This document shows positions 1-11,203 of a DNA stretch of 64,000 nucleotides, piece after piece. The DNA lies in assembly GCA_021851785.1 (NCBI GenBank), contig JAJZBV010000002.1:1-64000 (forward strand). Reading direction: 5' to 3'. The translations under genes and the position numbers were made by a program. Below the pieces are notes generated by a model. That model was not told the DNA's origin, made no database searches, and saw nothing but the letters and a program-made list of their open reading frames with translations. The stretch is from Pseudomonadota bacterium. Its GTDB lineage: Bacteria; Pseudomonadota; Alphaproteobacteria; Acetobacterales; Acetobacteraceae. Numbering within the stretch: position 1 is the stretch's first letter; every line of letters starts with the position of its first letter.

Positions 1-1
1 C

Positions 2-2062
2 GCCGCGCCGGGGGCCAAGCCGGCGGCGCCCACCGAGACGCTGCGTCTGCGCGCCGCGCGCGGCGAGGAAGATGAGGAAGCGCGTCCGGCCCGCCGCCCC
101 GGCGGCGCCGCGCCGGCGCGCAAGCCGCAAGTGCCGGCGGTCAAGAAGACCGCCGAGGATCGCCGCCGCGGCAGCCGCATCGATGTCCAGGCGGCGCTCG
201 ATGGCGAGGATGAGCGGGTACGTTCGCTCGCCTCCATGCGCCGCCAACGCGACCGCGAGCGGCGCCAGGCGGAACTCGACCGGCTACGTTCGGACCAGGT
301 GAAAGTTGTGCGAGACGTGATATTGCCAGAAAATATTTCGGTGCAGGAATTGGCGAACCGGATGGCGGCGCGGGCGCCGGAGGTGATCAAGGCGCTGATG
401 AAGCTCGGGGTGATGGCGACCATCACCCAGACCATCGACGCCGATACCGCCGAGCTTGTGGTCCAGGAATTCGGCCACCGCGCCAAGCGGGTCTCCGAAT
501 CCGATGTCGAGATCGGCCTCGCCGGCGCCAGCGACGACGATGCGGCGCTGATCCGGCGCCCGCCGGTGGTTACCGTCATGGGCCATGTCGATCACGGCAA
601 GACCTCGCTCCTCGATGCCCTCCGCGCGACCGACGTCGCCGCCGGCGAGGCGGGCGGGATCACCCAGCATATCGGCGCCTATCAGGTGCGCCTTGGTTCC
701 GGCGACAAAATCACCTTCATCGATACGCCCGGCCATGAGGCGTTCACCGCGATGCGCGCGCGTGGCGCCGGTGTCACCGATATCGTCGTCCTGGTGGTCG
801 CCGCCGATGACGGGGTGATGCCGCAGACCATCGAGGCGATCCGTCACGCCAAGGCCGCCGGCGCGCCGATCATCGTCGCCATCAACAAGATGGACAAGCC
901 CGGCGCAAAACCAGATCGTGTTCGGAACGATCTCCTGAGCCACGACATCGTCGTCGAGTCGCTGGGCGGCGATACCCAGGAGGTCGAGGTCTCGGCGCTC
1001 AAGCGCACCGGCCTCGACAAAGTCGAGGAAGCGATTCTCCTGCAGGCGGAAATCCTCGATCTCCGCGCCAATCCCGAGCGCGCCGCCGAGGGCACCGTCA
1101 TCGAAAGCCGGCTCGATCGCGGGCGCGGTCCGGTCGCGACGGTCCTCATCCAAAAGGGCACCCTTCGCCAGGGTGACATCGTCGTCGCCGGCGCCGAATG
1201 GGGCCGGGTGCGGGCGATGCTCGATGATCGCGGCCAGCCGCTGCGCGAGGCGCTGCCGTCGGCGCCGGTCGAGATTCTCGGTCTCGCCGGCGTGCCGCTC
1301 GCCGGCGAGCCGCTGGTCGCGGTCGAGAACGAGGCGCGGGCGCGCGAGATTTCCGAATTCCGCCAGCGCAAGGCGCGCGAGAAGGTCAATGCCGGGGTCG
1401 CCGCCGGGCGCGGCACTCTCGACCAGATGCTGGCGCGCATCCAGGCCGGCGAGCAGAAAGAGGTCGCGGTCCTGATCAAGGCCGATGTCCAGGGTTCGGC
1501 GGAAGCGCTCGCGGTCACCGTCACCAAGCTCGGCACCGAGGAGGTCAAGGTTCGCGTCCTCCACGCCGGCGTCGGCCAGATCACCGAGAGCGATATTCAG
1601 CTCGCCAAGGCCTCGGAAGCGGTCGTCGTCGCGTTCAATGTCCGCGCCACCTCGCAGGCCCGCGAACTGGCGAGCCGCGAGGGCGTCGATATCCGCTATT
1701 ACAGCATCATCTACGAGGTCGCCGACGACGTCGAAAAACTGGTGCGCGGCAAGACGGCGCCGAAAGCGCGCGAGAAATTCTTGGGCTATGCCGAAATCCG
1801 CAAGGTGTTCGAGATCACCAAGGTCGGCAAGGTCGCCGGCTGCATGATCACCGAGGGCGTGGTCAAGCGTGGCGCCGGGGTGCGGCTGCTCCGCGACGGC
1901 GTGGTCATCCACCAGGGCGAGCTTTCGCAGCTCAAGCGCTTCAAGGATGATGTCCGCGAAGTCGCGCGCGGCTATGAATGCGGCCTCTCTTTCGCCGGGT
2001 TCAACGATCTGCGCGAGGGCGACATGGTCGAATGCTTCGAGACCGAGCTGGTCGCGGCATGA
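2..2062 (+). CDS. infB: Translation initiation factor IF-2 (5' end outside window)
   Basis: IF-2 is the GTPase that places initiator tRNA on the 30S subunit and drives subunit joining. The reading frame is open from base 2, so the N-terminus lies outside the window; the visible start is the charged, Arg/Ala-rich linker. Then come an IF2N-like module (bases ~310-500) and the G domain: GHVDHGKT at ~580, DTPGHEAF at ~722 and NKMDKP at ~886. Domains II, 3 and C2 follow. It overlaps rbfA by ATGA, giving the classic infB-rbfA-truB-rpsO-pnp order. The identity is secure; only the N-terminus is missing. Confidence 0.97.
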   Translation, partial: AAPGAKPAAPTETLRLRAARGEEDEEARPARRPGGAAPARKPQVPAVKKTAEDRRRGSRIDVQAALDGEDERVRSLASMRRQRDRERRQAELDRLRSDQVKVVRDVILPENISVQELANRMAARAPEVIKALMKLGVMATITQTIDADTAELVVQEFGHRAKRVSESDVEIGLAGASDDDAALIRRPPVVTVMGHVDHGKTSLLDALRATDVAAGEAGGITQHIGAYQVRLGSGDKITFIDTPGHEAFTAMRARGAGVTDIVVLVVAADDGVMPQTIEAIRHAKAAGAPIIVAINKMDKPGAKPDRVRNDLLSHDIVVESLGGDTQEVEVSALKRTGLDKVEEAILLQAEILDLRANPERAAEGTVIESRLDRGRGPVATVLIQKGTLRQGDIVVAGAEWGRVRAMLDDRGQPLREALPSAPVEILGLAGVPLAGEPLVAVENEARAREISEFRQRKAREKVNAGVAAGRGTLDQMLARIQAGEQKEVAVLIKADVQGSAEALAVTVTKLGTEEVKVRVLHAGVGQITESDIQLAKASEAVVVAFNVRATSQARELASREGVDIRYYSIIYEVADDVEKLVRGKTAPKAREKFLGYAEIRKVFEITKVGKVAGCMITEGVVKRGAGVRLLRDGVVIHQGELSQLKRFKDDVREVARGYECGLSFAGFNDLREGDMVECFETELVAA

Positions 2063-2433
2063 AGCCGACCGGACCCAGCCAGCGGCAATTGCGGGTCGCT
2101 GAGGAGATCCGCCACGTGCTCGCCGCGGTGTTCGCGCGCGGCGGGTTTCGCGACCCCGCTCTCGCCGCCGCCCGGATCACCGTCACCGAAGTGCGGATGA
2201 GCCCCGACCTGCGTCACGCGACGGTGTTCTTCGTGCGCCTCGGCCGCGCCGACGGCGCCGATCTGCTCCCCGCCCTCGCGCATGCCCAGCCCTTCCTGCG
2301 CGCCCAGGTCGCGCACGCCATGCGCCTGAAATTCGCGCCGAGCCTGCATTTCGAGGTCGATACCTCGCTCGACTACGCGGCGGAGATCAACACCCTCCTC
2401 CACTCTCCCGACGTCGTCCGCGATCTCGGCTGA
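2059..2433 (+). CDS. rbfA: Ribosome-binding factor A
   Basis: RbfA is a KH-fold 30S maturation factor needed for 16S 5'-end processing and cold adaptation. The 124-residue product starts [18 protein letters not shown] and contains the family signature [17 protein letters not shown] (residues ~39-55). The length is normal for alphaproteobacteria. I chose the ATG at 2059 because it overlaps the infB stop as ATGA; the frame is open further upstream but that part is antisense-like and not conserved in character. It is followed by truB after 19 bp carrying a purine-rich ribosome binding site. Confidence 0.95.
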   Translation: MKPTGPSQRQLRVAEEIRHVLAAVFARGGFRDPALAAARITVTEVRMSPDLRHATVFFVRLGRADGADLLPALAHAQPFLRAQVAHAMRLKFAPSLHFEVDTSLDYAAEINTLLHSPDVVRDLG

Positions 2434-2452
2434 CATCAGGGAGGGGAGGGGG

Positions 2453-3373
2453 ATGCGTAAACGGCGCGGGCGGGCGCTCGATGGCTGGCTGGTCGTGGAC
2501 AAGCCCGCCGGCATGACCAGCACCGATGTCGTCAACCGTGTCCGCCGCGCCTTCGGGGCGCAGAAGGCGGGGCATGGCGGCACGCTCGACCCGCTGGCGA
2601 CGGGGCTGCTGCCGGTCGCGTTCGGTGCCGCGACCAAGACCGTGCCGTATGTGATGGATGGCACCAAGCTCTATCGTTTCACGCTCCGCTTCGGCGAGGC
2701 GCGCGATACCGACGACGCCGACGGCGCGGTGACCGCGACCTCCGCGGCGCGGCCTGATGACGCCGCGATCCGGGCGGCGCTGCCGGCCTTTCGCGGCGCG
2801 ATCATGCAGGTGCCGCCGGTGTTTTCGGCGGTGAAGGTCGCGGGCGAGCGCGCCTATGACATGGCGCGCGCGGGGCGGGCGCCGGATTTGCCGCCGCGCC
2901 CGGCCCGCGTCGACCGCTTCGAGCTGATCGCCCGCCCCGATCCCGAGACGGCGGTGTTCGAGGTCGCCTCCGGCAAGGGCGTTTACATGCGGAGCCTCGC
3001 GCGCGACCTCGCGCTCGCCTGCGGCACCCTCGGCCATGTCGCGGCGCTCAGGCGGCTGCGGGTCGGGCCGTTCGACGAGACGATGGCGATTTCGCTGGAC
3101 AAGATCGTGGGAAGCGGCGATACGGAGCCCGCTTCTCCGGATCTCCTGCTTCCGGTCGCGACCGCGCTGGCCGACATCCCGGCGCTGGCCTTGACGGACG
3201 TGGAGACCAGCGGCCTTCAGCACGGCCAGGCGATCAGCCTGGTGACCCTGATGGGCCGCATTCCATCCCAGGCCGACCCGGAAGGCGGGTTGGTGCGAGC
3301 GATGGCGGGGAGGCGCGTGATCGGGCTCTGCCGGCTGGAGGATGGCTGGCTCTGCCCCGAGCGCCTGTTGTAA
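2453..3373 (+). CDS. truB: tRNA pseudouridine(55) synthase TruB
   Basis: TruB converts U55 of the tRNA T-loop to pseudouridine. The 306-residue protein has the N-terminal GWLVVDKPAGMTST motif and the catalytic segment GGTLDPLATGLLPV, whose Asp is the nucleophile (about residue 47). KGVYMRSLARDLA lies near residue 180. A C-terminal PUA-like extension (about 240-306) ends in RLEDGWLCPERLL. The ribosome binding site GGGAGGGG precedes the ATG. It lies between rbfA and rpsO as in many proteobacteria. Confidence 0.96.
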   Translation: MRKRRGRALDGWLVVDKPAGMTSTDVVNRVRRAFGAQKAGHGGTLDPLATGLLPVAFGAATKTVPYVMDGTKLYRFTLRFGEARDTDDADGAVTATSAARPDDAAIRAALPAFRGAIMQVPPVFSAVKVAGERAYDMARAGRAPDLPPRPARVDRFELIARPDPETAVFEVASGKGVYMRSLARDLALACGTLGHVAALRRLRVGPFDETMAISLDKIVGSGDTEPASPDLLLPVATALADIPALALTDVETSGLQHGQAISLVTLMGRIPSQADPEGGLVRAMAGRRVIGLCRLEDGWLCPERLL

Positions 3374-3397
3374 CCCCTCATCTGGAGAGAAATCCCG

Positions 3398-3667
3398 ATG
3401 TCGATCACACCCGAGCGCCGCACGGCGCTGGTTTCCGAATACGCGACCCATCCCGGCGATACCGGCAGCCCGGAAGTGCAAGTGGCGCTGCTCTCTGAAC
3501 GGATCGGCAACCTGACCGAGCATCTCAAGACCCATGCCAAGGATTTCCACAGCCGGCGCGGGTTGCTGATGCTGGTCGGCCAGCGCCGCGGCCTGCTCGA
3601 TTACCTCAAGCGCAAGAATGTGCAGCGCTACGAGGGCCTGATCAGCCGCCTCAATCTCCGCCGCTGA
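3398..3667 (+). CDS. rpsO: 30S ribosomal protein S15
   Basis: S15 is a primary 16S rRNA binding protein of the 30S platform. The 89-residue product has the canonical features: [19 protein letters not shown], then [15 protein letters not shown] and a C-terminal [20 protein letters not shown]. Its length matches the family exactly. A GGAGAGAAAT ribosome binding site precedes the ATG. In E. coli S15 autoregulates through its leader; only a 24-bp gap separates it from truB here, so co-transcription with truB is likely. Confidence 0.97.
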   Translation: MSITPERRTALVSEYATHPGDTGSPEVQVALLSERIGNLTEHLKTHAKDFHSRRGLLMLVGQRRGLLDYLKRKNVQRYEGLISRLNLRR

Positions 3668-3742
3668 GGCCAGGGCGGCAGGGCGGCAAGAACGACATGG
3701 TGTTGCTGGTGGCCGCGCTTATATAGCGGTCATCGGCGCCGA

Positions 3743-3789
3743 CTCCGCGCCATGGGGGCGCGGAGCAATGGGCCGGGACGATCCCGGCC
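3743..3789 (+). promoter_or_regulatory. Tandem stem-loops in the rpsO-pnp intergenic leader
   Basis: Two perfect inverted repeats sit side by side in the 365-bp gap between rpsO and pnp. The first pairs CTCCGCGCC (3743-3751) with GGCGCGGAG (3757-3765). The second pairs GGCCGGGA (3771-3778) with TCCCGGCC (3782-3789). Neither is followed by a T-tract, so they are not clear terminators. In enterobacteria the pnp leader carries an RNase III-cleaved stem through which PNPase autoregulates. The position suggests the same role here, which is inference. No convincing ORF was seen in the gap. Confidence 0.5.
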
Positions 3790-4032
3790 GCCGCGATCGC
3801 GGTGGAACGTCGGCTGATTAATCCAGGCACCCCGCGTGCGAACCGGGATGCAGGTTCGAAGCGGCGCCTCCGGCCGCATGGTTCGTGGCTCTCCAGGGCA
3901 TCTGCCCAACCGGGCACCCGCCCCAAGAGAGCCCGCCCCGTGCGACCCGAGACGCCGGCCTGCATCGTAGGTTGGAATTTTCCGCCGGCAGCCTCACCGC
4001 GTCGCGCCTTGGTTCGAAGGACGACGAAGACG

Positions 4033-6189
<2,157 letters not shown>

Positions 6190-6237
6190 GCCGGCGCGGC
6201 GGGCGCGCCCCCCGGCTTGGGCGGCGCGCTTTTCCTT

Positions 6238-6259
6238 GCCCGGGACGAAAAACCCGGGC
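6238..6259 (+). terminator. Stem-loop after pnp, possible weak terminator or 3' stabiliser
   Basis: GCCCGGG (6238-6244) pairs perfectly with CCCGGGC (6253-6259) around an A-rich 8-nt loop, about 50 bp after the pnp stop. There is no T-run after the stem, so this is either a Rho-assisted end or a 3'-end stabilising hairpin. The next gene starts at 6314. Confidence 0.4.
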
Positions 6260-6313
6260 AGAACGCTGCGCAATCGGCGCGTGCGGCAAAGGGGATGGAG
6301 GGGCCGGGCGATC

Positions 6314-7726
6314 ATGAAGGCGATCAATGCGATAAGGATGGGCGGGGTCGAAGTGCTTCCCCTGGTCGAGGGCGGCAAAGGCATTTCGGTCTCTAACGGC
6401 AAAACCTCCGGCCATTGGGCGGCAGGCGGCGGCGTCGGCACGTTCAGCGCCGTCAACGCCGATGAGCACGACCCGAGCGGCGCGCCGATCCTCGAGGTCT
6501 ATCGCGGCCGCACCCGGCGCGAGCGGCATGAGGAGCTGGTCGGCTACGCGATTCGCGGCGGCATCCACCAGGCCCGCGAGGCGCATGAGCTGGCCGGCGG
6601 CGCCGGGCGGATCCACGCCAATATCCTCTGGGAGATGGCCAGCGCCGAGCGGGTCATCACTGGCGTTCTGGAGGGCGCGCGAGGGCTGATCCACGGCATC
6701 ACCTGCGGCGCCGGCATGCCCTATCGCCTGTCCGACATCGCCGCCCGATTCGGGGTCTATTACTACCCGATCGTCTCCTCCGCCCGCGCCTTCAATGCCC
6801 TCTGGCGGCGCGCCTACAACAAGGCGGCGGAGCTGCTCGGCGGCGTCGTCTATGAGGATCCGTGGCGCGCCGGTGGCCATAACGGGCTCTCCAACAGCGA
6901 GGATCCGAGCCGGCCGGAGGATCCCTATCCGCGGGTCGTGGCGCTGCGCAAGCTGATGCGGAGTTTCGGCCTCGGCGAGACGCCGATCATCATGGCCGGC
7001 GGCGTCTGGTGGCTCGATGAATGGCGGGACTGGATCGACAATCCCGAACTCGGCCCGATCGCCTTTCAGTTCGGCACCCGCCCGATGCTGACGCGCGAAA
7101 GCCCGATCAGCGAGGTCTGGAAAAAGAAGCTTCTGACGCTGGCGGAGGGGGACGTTTTTCTCAATCATTTCAGCCCCACCGGATTCTATTCCAGCGCCGT
7201 CAACAACGCCTTCATCCGCGAACTGCGCGAACGCAACGAACGCCAGGTCGCCTACACCACCGAGCCGGTCGGCGAGCATGTCGCGGAATACGGCGTCGGG
7301 CCGCGCCGGCGCAGCGTCTACCTGACCCCGCCCGATCTCGCCCGCGCCCATGAATGGGAGCGCGAAGGGTTCATCGAGGCGTTGCGCACGCCGGATAACA
7401 CGCTGATTTTCGTCACCCCCGAACAAACGCGCGAGATCACCGCCGATCAGATCGCCTGCATGGGGTGCTTGAGCCAGTGCCGGTTTTCCAACTGGAGCGA
7501 ACACGAGCCGGACCACAGCACCGGCAAAAAGGCCGATCCGCGCAGCTTCTGCATCCAGAAGACGCTGCAAGCCATCGCCCATCACCGCGACGATCCGAAC
7601 TCGGTCGAAACCAACCTGATGTTCAGCGGCCATAACGGTTTCCGCTTCGCGACCGACCCGTTCTATTCCAACGGCTTCATCCCGACGGTGAAGGAGCTGG
7701 TGGCGCGGATTCTGACCGGCCGCTGA
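6314..7726 (+). CDS. Nitronate monooxygenase-like flavin oxidoreductase
   Basis: This 470-residue protein resembles the NAD(P)H-dependent flavin oxidoreductases of the 2-nitropropane dioxygenase family. It has glycine-rich FMN-binding-type segments (HGITCGAGMPYRLSD at ~135-149; IIMAGGVWWLDEW at ~225-237; FQFGTRP). A C-terminal CMGCLSQCRFSNW plus a later RSFCIQK give four closely spaced cysteines (~386-416) that could bind metal or an Fe-S cluster. The start is the ATG at 6314; the long open frame upstream is a shadow of the pnp end. It stands alone between pnp and a convergent gene. The substrate is unknown. Confidence 0.75.
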   Translation: MKAINAIRMGGVEVLPLVEGGKGISVSNGKTSGHWAAGGGVGTFSAVNADEHDPSGAPILEVYRGRTRRERHEELVGYAIRGGIHQAREAHELAGGAGRIHANILWEMASAERVITGVLEGARGLIHGITCGAGMPYRLSDIAARFGVYYYPIVSSARAFNALWRRAYNKAAELLGGVVYEDPWRAGGHNGLSNSEDPSRPEDPYPRVVALRKLMRSFGLGETPIIMAGGVWWLDEWRDWIDNPELGPIAFQFGTRPMLTRESPISEVWKKKLLTLAEGDVFLNHFSPTGFYSSAVNNAFIRELRERNERQVAYTTEPVGEHVAEYGVGPRRRSVYLTPPDLARAHEWEREGFIEALRTPDNTLIFVTPEQTREITADQIACMGCLSQCRFSNWSEHEPDHSTGKKADPRSFCIQKTLQAIAHHRDDPNSVETNLMFSGHNGFRFATDPFYSNGFIPTVKELVARILTGR

Positions 7727-7799
7727 CGTCCGTTCGTAAACGCTACGCCGGCGGCCACCCGGCGGCGGTTTCGCCGGCCTTGATTGAGCCGGCCTTGAT

Positions 7800-8384
7800 T
7801 CAGCCGGGCAGAAAACGAAGCAGGGCGAAGCCGAAAATGATGCCGAGCGCCAACGCGCCGGTGACGAGGCCGAGGCGACGGTCGATGAAATCGCGCGCAT
7901 GATCGCCGAAATGGCGCAGAAGGGCCGCGACGGCAAAGAACCGTGCCCCCCGCGTCGCCAAACTCGCCGCCATGAACAGCGGAAAATCGAACCGCGCGGC
8001 GCCCGAGGCGATCGTCACCAGCTTGTAGGGGATCGGCGTCAGCCCCTTGATCAGGATGACCGCGAGACCCCATTGCGCATAAGCGGCACGAAACCGCGCG
8101 AAACCGGGCTCGAGATGATAAAGCGCGAGGATCGGCGTCGCGAGCTTGTCGAACAGGGCATAGCCGATGGCGTAACCGAGGGCGCCGCCGGCGACGCTGG
8201 CGAGTGTCGCGATCGCGGCGAGGCGAAAGGCGGCGCGTGGCCGCGCGATGATCATCGGGATCAGCAGGGCGTCGGGCGGGATCGGAAAAACGCTGGCCTC
8301 CGCGAAGGCGATCAGCGCCAGCCACCACGCGGCGCGTGGGGTTGCCGCGAGCGCCAGGATCCGGCGATAAAAGCGGCGCATCAT
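7800..8384 (-). CDS. YqaA/DedA-like integral membrane protein
   Basis: This 194-residue inner-membrane protein has several hydrophobic segments. It carries the YqaA-type signature FAEASVFPIPPDALLIPMI (residues ~27-45) and KGLTPIPYKLVTIASG (~115-130), which mark the VTT/SNARE-associated family linked to lipid scrambling or membrane homeostasis. Its start overlaps the stop of the upstream cbpM (ATGA), so it is probably the last gene of a cbpA-cbpM-yqaA operon read leftwards. The precise function is not known. Confidence 0.75.
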   Translation of the reverse strand: MMRRFYRRILALAATPRAAWWLALIAFAEASVFPIPPDALLIPMIIARPRAAFRLAAIATLASVAGGALGYAIGYALFDKLATPILALYHLEPGFARFRAAYAQWGLAVILIKGLTPIPYKLVTIASGAARFDFPLFMAASLATRGARFFAVAALLRHFGDHARDFIDRRLGLVTGALALGIIFGFALLRFLPG

Positions 8385-8725
8385 GCGGGAGGGCTCACCT
8401 CGTCCTCGCCCAGCATGGCCTCGCGGAGCGCCGCGCGCAGCTCCGGCGGCGCCGTCCGCGCCAGCGCGTGGCAGAGGCGGCGCAGGCGCCGGCGCGAATC
8501 GTATAATTGGTCGAGCAGGCCCAGCACCACCGGCAGCGCCTCTTCCTGAATCCGGTAGTCATGCCGCAAGGCGCGGATCAGATGCAGCCGGGCGATGTCG
8601 ATCTCATCGAACACCCAGCCCCCACCCCCTTCTCTCGGGCGCACCCAGCCTTGCGCGATCCAATGCTCGATCGTGACCCGGTCGAGACCGGCCTCGTTCG
8701 CGATCAGAATGTCGAGGGTGATCAT
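8381..8725 (-). CDS. cbpM: Chaperone modulator CbpM
   Basis: This 114-residue protein has a MerR-like N-terminal helix-turn-helix (LIANEAGLDRVTIEHWIAQG at ~8-27, WVFDEIDIARLHLI at ~41-54) and a C-terminal helical part. That matches CbpM, which binds the J domain of CbpA and inhibits it. The start codon overlaps the cbpA stop by ATGA, and the cbpA-cbpM pairing is typical. The identification rests on context plus the HTH pattern. Confidence 0.8.
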   Translation of the reverse strand: MITLDILIANEAGLDRVTIEHWIAQGWVRPREGGGGWVFDEIDIARLHLIRALRHDYRIQEEALPVVLGLLDQLYDSRRRLRRLCHALARTAPPELRAALREAMLGEDEVSPPA

Positions 8726-9657
8726 GCCGCGTCCTCCAGCCCCGCTCTCGGATCCCAGACCGGCGGGTTTTCGCGGCTCCGCAGAAACGCCGCGAGTGCC
8801 TCGTCCGGTGGCCCCAGCATCACAAGCAAGCTGACATAGGCGTCTCCCGCCTTCTGCCCGGCGGTGGCGGGCACGCCCTTGCCGCGGAGGCGAAGCTTGG
8901 TGCCGGTGTCCGAGCCGGGGGGAATGGTCAGCGTCACCCGGCCATCGAGGGTCGCAACCGGGACGCGCGCCCCGAGCATCGCCTCGCTGACGCTGACCGG
9001 GAGATCGAAATGGATATCGCGGCCGACGCGGCGAAACCGCTCGTGCGGCATGACGGTGACCTCGATGAGCGCATCCCCGGGCGGCTCGCCGGCGCCGCCC
9101 TTGCCACGCAGGCGGAGACTCTGGCCGCTTTCGAGGCCCGGCGGAATCCGCACATCGAGGCTTTCGCCGTCGGGCAGGGTGAGACGTTGGGTGCTGCCGC
9201 GCACCGCGTCCAGGAACGGGACGGTGAGGGCATAATGCCGGTCCGCGCCGCGCCGCCGGCCGCGCCCCTGGCCGCGCCCTTGGCCGCCTCCCTGGGCTTG
9301 CGCGCCGAACAACTCGGAGAGGATGTCGCCGAGATCGTCATCGCCCGCATCGTCGGCGCCGTGGCGATAGCGGGCGCCGGCGGCGCTTTCGGCGTGGGCG
9401 CGGTAGGGGCGAGCATCGGGCGGCGGCTGTTCATGGCCGGCGGCGTCGATTTCGCCGCGGTCGAAGCGAGCCCGCGCGGCGGGGTCGGCGAGCAGCGCAT
9501 GGGCGGCGTTGATGGCCTTGAAACGCGCCTCGGCGCCGGGGTCGTTGGGGTTCAGATCGGGATGCGAGGCTTTGGCGAGCTTGAGAAAGGCGGCACGGAT
9601 CTGCGGCTCCGTCGCGTCGCGCGGAACACCCAGGAGGTGATAGGGATCGTCAGCCAC
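8722..9657 (-). CDS. cbpA: DnaJ-like curved-DNA-binding co-chaperone CbpA
   Basis: This 311-residue class II J-domain protein starts with a J domain (DPYHLLGVPRDATEPQIR) carrying the HPD tripeptide in KASHPDLNP (~33-35), which stimulates DnaK. A Gly/Gln/Arg-rich linker (GGGQGRGQGRGRRRG, ~130-145) follows. Two C-terminal peptide-binding beta domains contain DVRIPPGLESGQSLRLRGKG and LTIPPGSDTGTKLRLRGKG. There is no zinc-finger repeat. The GTG start at 9657 has GGAGAG just upstream and begins directly at the J domain. It is divergent from the fasciclin gene. Confidence 0.9.
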   Translation of the reverse strand: MADDPYHLLGVPRDATEPQIRAAFLKLAKASHPDLNPNDPGAEARFKAINAAHALLADPAARARFDRGEIDAAGHEQPPPDARPYRAHAESAAGARYRHGADDAGDDDLGDILSELFGAQAQGGGQGRGQGRGRRRGADRHYALTVPFLDAVRGSTQRLTLPDGESLDVRIPPGLESGQSLRLRGKGGAGEPPGDALIEVTVMPHERFRRVGRDIHFDLPVSVSEAMLGARVPVATLDGRVTLTIPPGSDTGTKLRLRGKGVPATAGQKAGDAYVSLLVMLGPPDEALAAFLRSRENPPVWDPRAGLEDAA

Positions 9658-9827
9658 TGGCGCTCTCCATCGGCGGGCTCGGGCGCTCCTGATATAGCCG
9701 CAAATGGCGCCTCGCCCGAGGGGGTGGAAAAAAAATCGCCATCGCCTGCATCCGTCCACGCCGCTCGCCGGTATCGGAAACAGCGGCCGCCGATGGCCGC
9801 GAGGACACACACAGCAGGAGACGGCGC

Positions 9828-10409
9828 ATGAAACGGATGTTCACTCTTTCTTTGGCGGCGGGCATCGGGCTCGCGGCCCTTCAGACCCAGGTCTGGCAGA
9901 CCCAGGCCTGGGCGGCGCAGGACAGCCTGGTGATGGTCGGCGGACAGGCCATGTATCCCTCCAAGACGATCGTGATGAACGCCATCAATTCCGCCGATCA
10001 CACGACGCTGGTCGCGGCGGTGAAGGCGGCGGGGCTGGTCGATGCGCTGAACGGCAAGGGCCCGTTCACCGTCTTCGCCCCGACCGATGAAGCGTTCAAC
10101 GATCTGCCGCCGGGCACCGTCGCGACGCTGGTCAAGCCGGAGAACAAGGCGACACTGACCAAGATCCTCACCTATCACGTGGTGGCCGGCGATTACACCT
10201 CGACCGCGCTCCGCAAGCAGATCCTCGCCGGCAATGGCACGGCGACGCTGAAGACGCTCGAGGGCGGCACGCTCACCTTCATGATGAACGGCTCGCAGAA
10301 CATCGTCATGAAGGACGAGAAGGGCCGCGTCGCCGACATCACCATCTATGACGTCAAGCAGTCGAACGGCGTCATCCAGGTCGTCGACAAGGTGCTGATG
10401 CCGAACTGA
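9828..10409 (+). CDS. Secreted fasciclin-domain protein
   Basis: This 193-residue protein has a signal peptide (1-29, cleaved after AWA) and one FAS1 domain (~50-190), recognised by LNGKGPFTVFAPTDEAFNDL, LTYHVVAGDYTS and DVKQSNGVIQVVDKVLMP. FAS1 domains mediate adhesion or periplasmic/cell-surface binding. A good ribosome binding site (AGCAGGAG) precedes the ATG. It faces a tail-to-tail anti-sigma/ECF pair. In mycobacteria SigK/RskA control FAS1 proteins MPT70/83, so a regulatory link is plausible. A strong terminator follows. Confidence 0.9.
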   Translation: MKRMFTLSLAAGIGLAALQTQVWQTQAWAAQDSLVMVGGQAMYPSKTIVMNAINSADHTTLVAAVKAAGLVDALNGKGPFTVFAPTDEAFNDLPPGTVATLVKPENKATLTKILTYHVVAGDYTSTALRKQILAGNGTATLKTLEGGTLTFMMNGSQNIVMKDEKGRVADITIYDVKQSNGVIQVVDKVLMPN

Positions 10410-10436
10410 ATTTTCTCCCCAACTGGTCTCGCGACA

Positions 10437-10467
10437 CCCGGGAAGGCGCTGTCTTCCCGGGTTTTTT
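10437..10467 (+). terminator. Intrinsic terminator of the fasciclin gene
   Basis: CCCGGGAAG (10437-10445) pairs with CTTCCCGGG (10453-10461) across a 7-nt loop and is followed at once by six T residues. It lies 27 bp after the fasciclin stop. Two further TTTTCATGCCCGG direct repeats follow to about 10490. Confidence 0.9.
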
Positions 10468-10510
10468 CATGCCCGGTTTTTCATGCCCGGTTTTTTGCGG
10501 GGAAACTGGC

Positions 10511-11203
10511 TTATTCGACGGCGGTCAGAGTGCCGGCATAGAGCACCGGGCCGGTCGGCTGGCCGGTCGGCGAGCCGCCACGGGGTTCGAGGCTGATCAT
10601 GAGCTGGGTCGCCGGCCCGGCATCCGCCGCCCGCACCATGTGGGCGCCTCGCGCCGGCAACACGCCGAGCGAGCGCGGCCGCGTCCCGCCCGCCGGCAAT
10701 TCCCAGAGTTCGAGGCTGCGATCGGCGGCGACAGGGAGCGGTGCCGCGCTGGCGATGGCGATTTCGCCGTTCCCGTTCATCATCGCCATGAAGACCGGCC
10801 CCTGGCCGCTCGCCGGCGTCAGCGTCGCGACGGCGCGGGGGGTGGGAGCGGGCAGGGGGGGCGTGCGCCAGAGCAAGAGGCCGGCGAGGGCGGCGGCGAG
10901 GGCCAGGGCGCCGGCGGTCCCCGCTTGCCACAAGCGAAGCCGGCGGCGGATTTGCCCGGCGGCGAGATCGAGGCGCGGCGGCGGCAGTGACGCCGCGATG
11001 CGCTGCCAGAGTTCGGGCGGCGGCGCGGTCTCGGGGAGCAACGTCGCGAGCGGCGCGAGAATTTCCTCCCAGCCCCTGATCGCCGCCGCCAGCGCCGGTT
11101 CGCGCGCCGCCCGCGCGGCGACCGCGGCCGCGGTTGCGGCATCGAGGCAGCCGAGCACGTATTCGCCGGCGAGGAGATCGGGATCGTCGTCGATACCGCT
11201 CAT
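10511..11203 (-). CDS. Anti-sigma factor, RskA type
   Basis: This 230-residue membrane protein has a cytoplasmic anti-sigma domain (1-~90, LLAGEYVLGCLDAATAA) and one transmembrane helix (~93-112). The C-terminal periplasmic RskA domain contains GPVFMAMMNGNGEIAI, LELWELPAGG and QLMISLEPRGGSPTGQPTG. No HxxxCxxC zinc motif is present. I prefer the ATG at 11203 over one at 11215 because it forms an ATGA overlap with the sigma factor stop. It would hold the ECF factor at the membrane and release it on an envelope signal. Confidence 0.88.
   Translation of the reverse strand: MSGIDDDPDLLAGEYVLGCLDAATAAAVAARAAREPALAAAIRGWEEILAPLATLLPETAPPPELWQRIAASLPPPRLDLAAGQIRRRLRLWQAGTAGALALAAALAGLLLWRTPPLPAPTPRAVATLTPASGQGPVFMAMMNGNGEIAIASAAPLPVAADRSLELWELPAGGTRPRSLGVLPARGAHMVRAADAGPATQLMISLEPRGGSPTGQPTGPVLYAGTLTAVE

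Noticed and set aside
284-1912. Long antisense ORF (542 codons) opposite infB, and similar long minus-strand ORFs opposite pnp, MFS, nrdA and others
   Set aside because: GC-rich genes produce long open shadow frames. These translations are Arg/Asp/Gly-rich with no family motif, and each lies wholly opposite a well-supported gene.
3703-3725. Possible promoter TTGCTG/TATATA upstream of pnp
   Set aside because: The spacing is only 11 bp, too short for sigma70; no alternative -35 at 16-18 bp was convincing.
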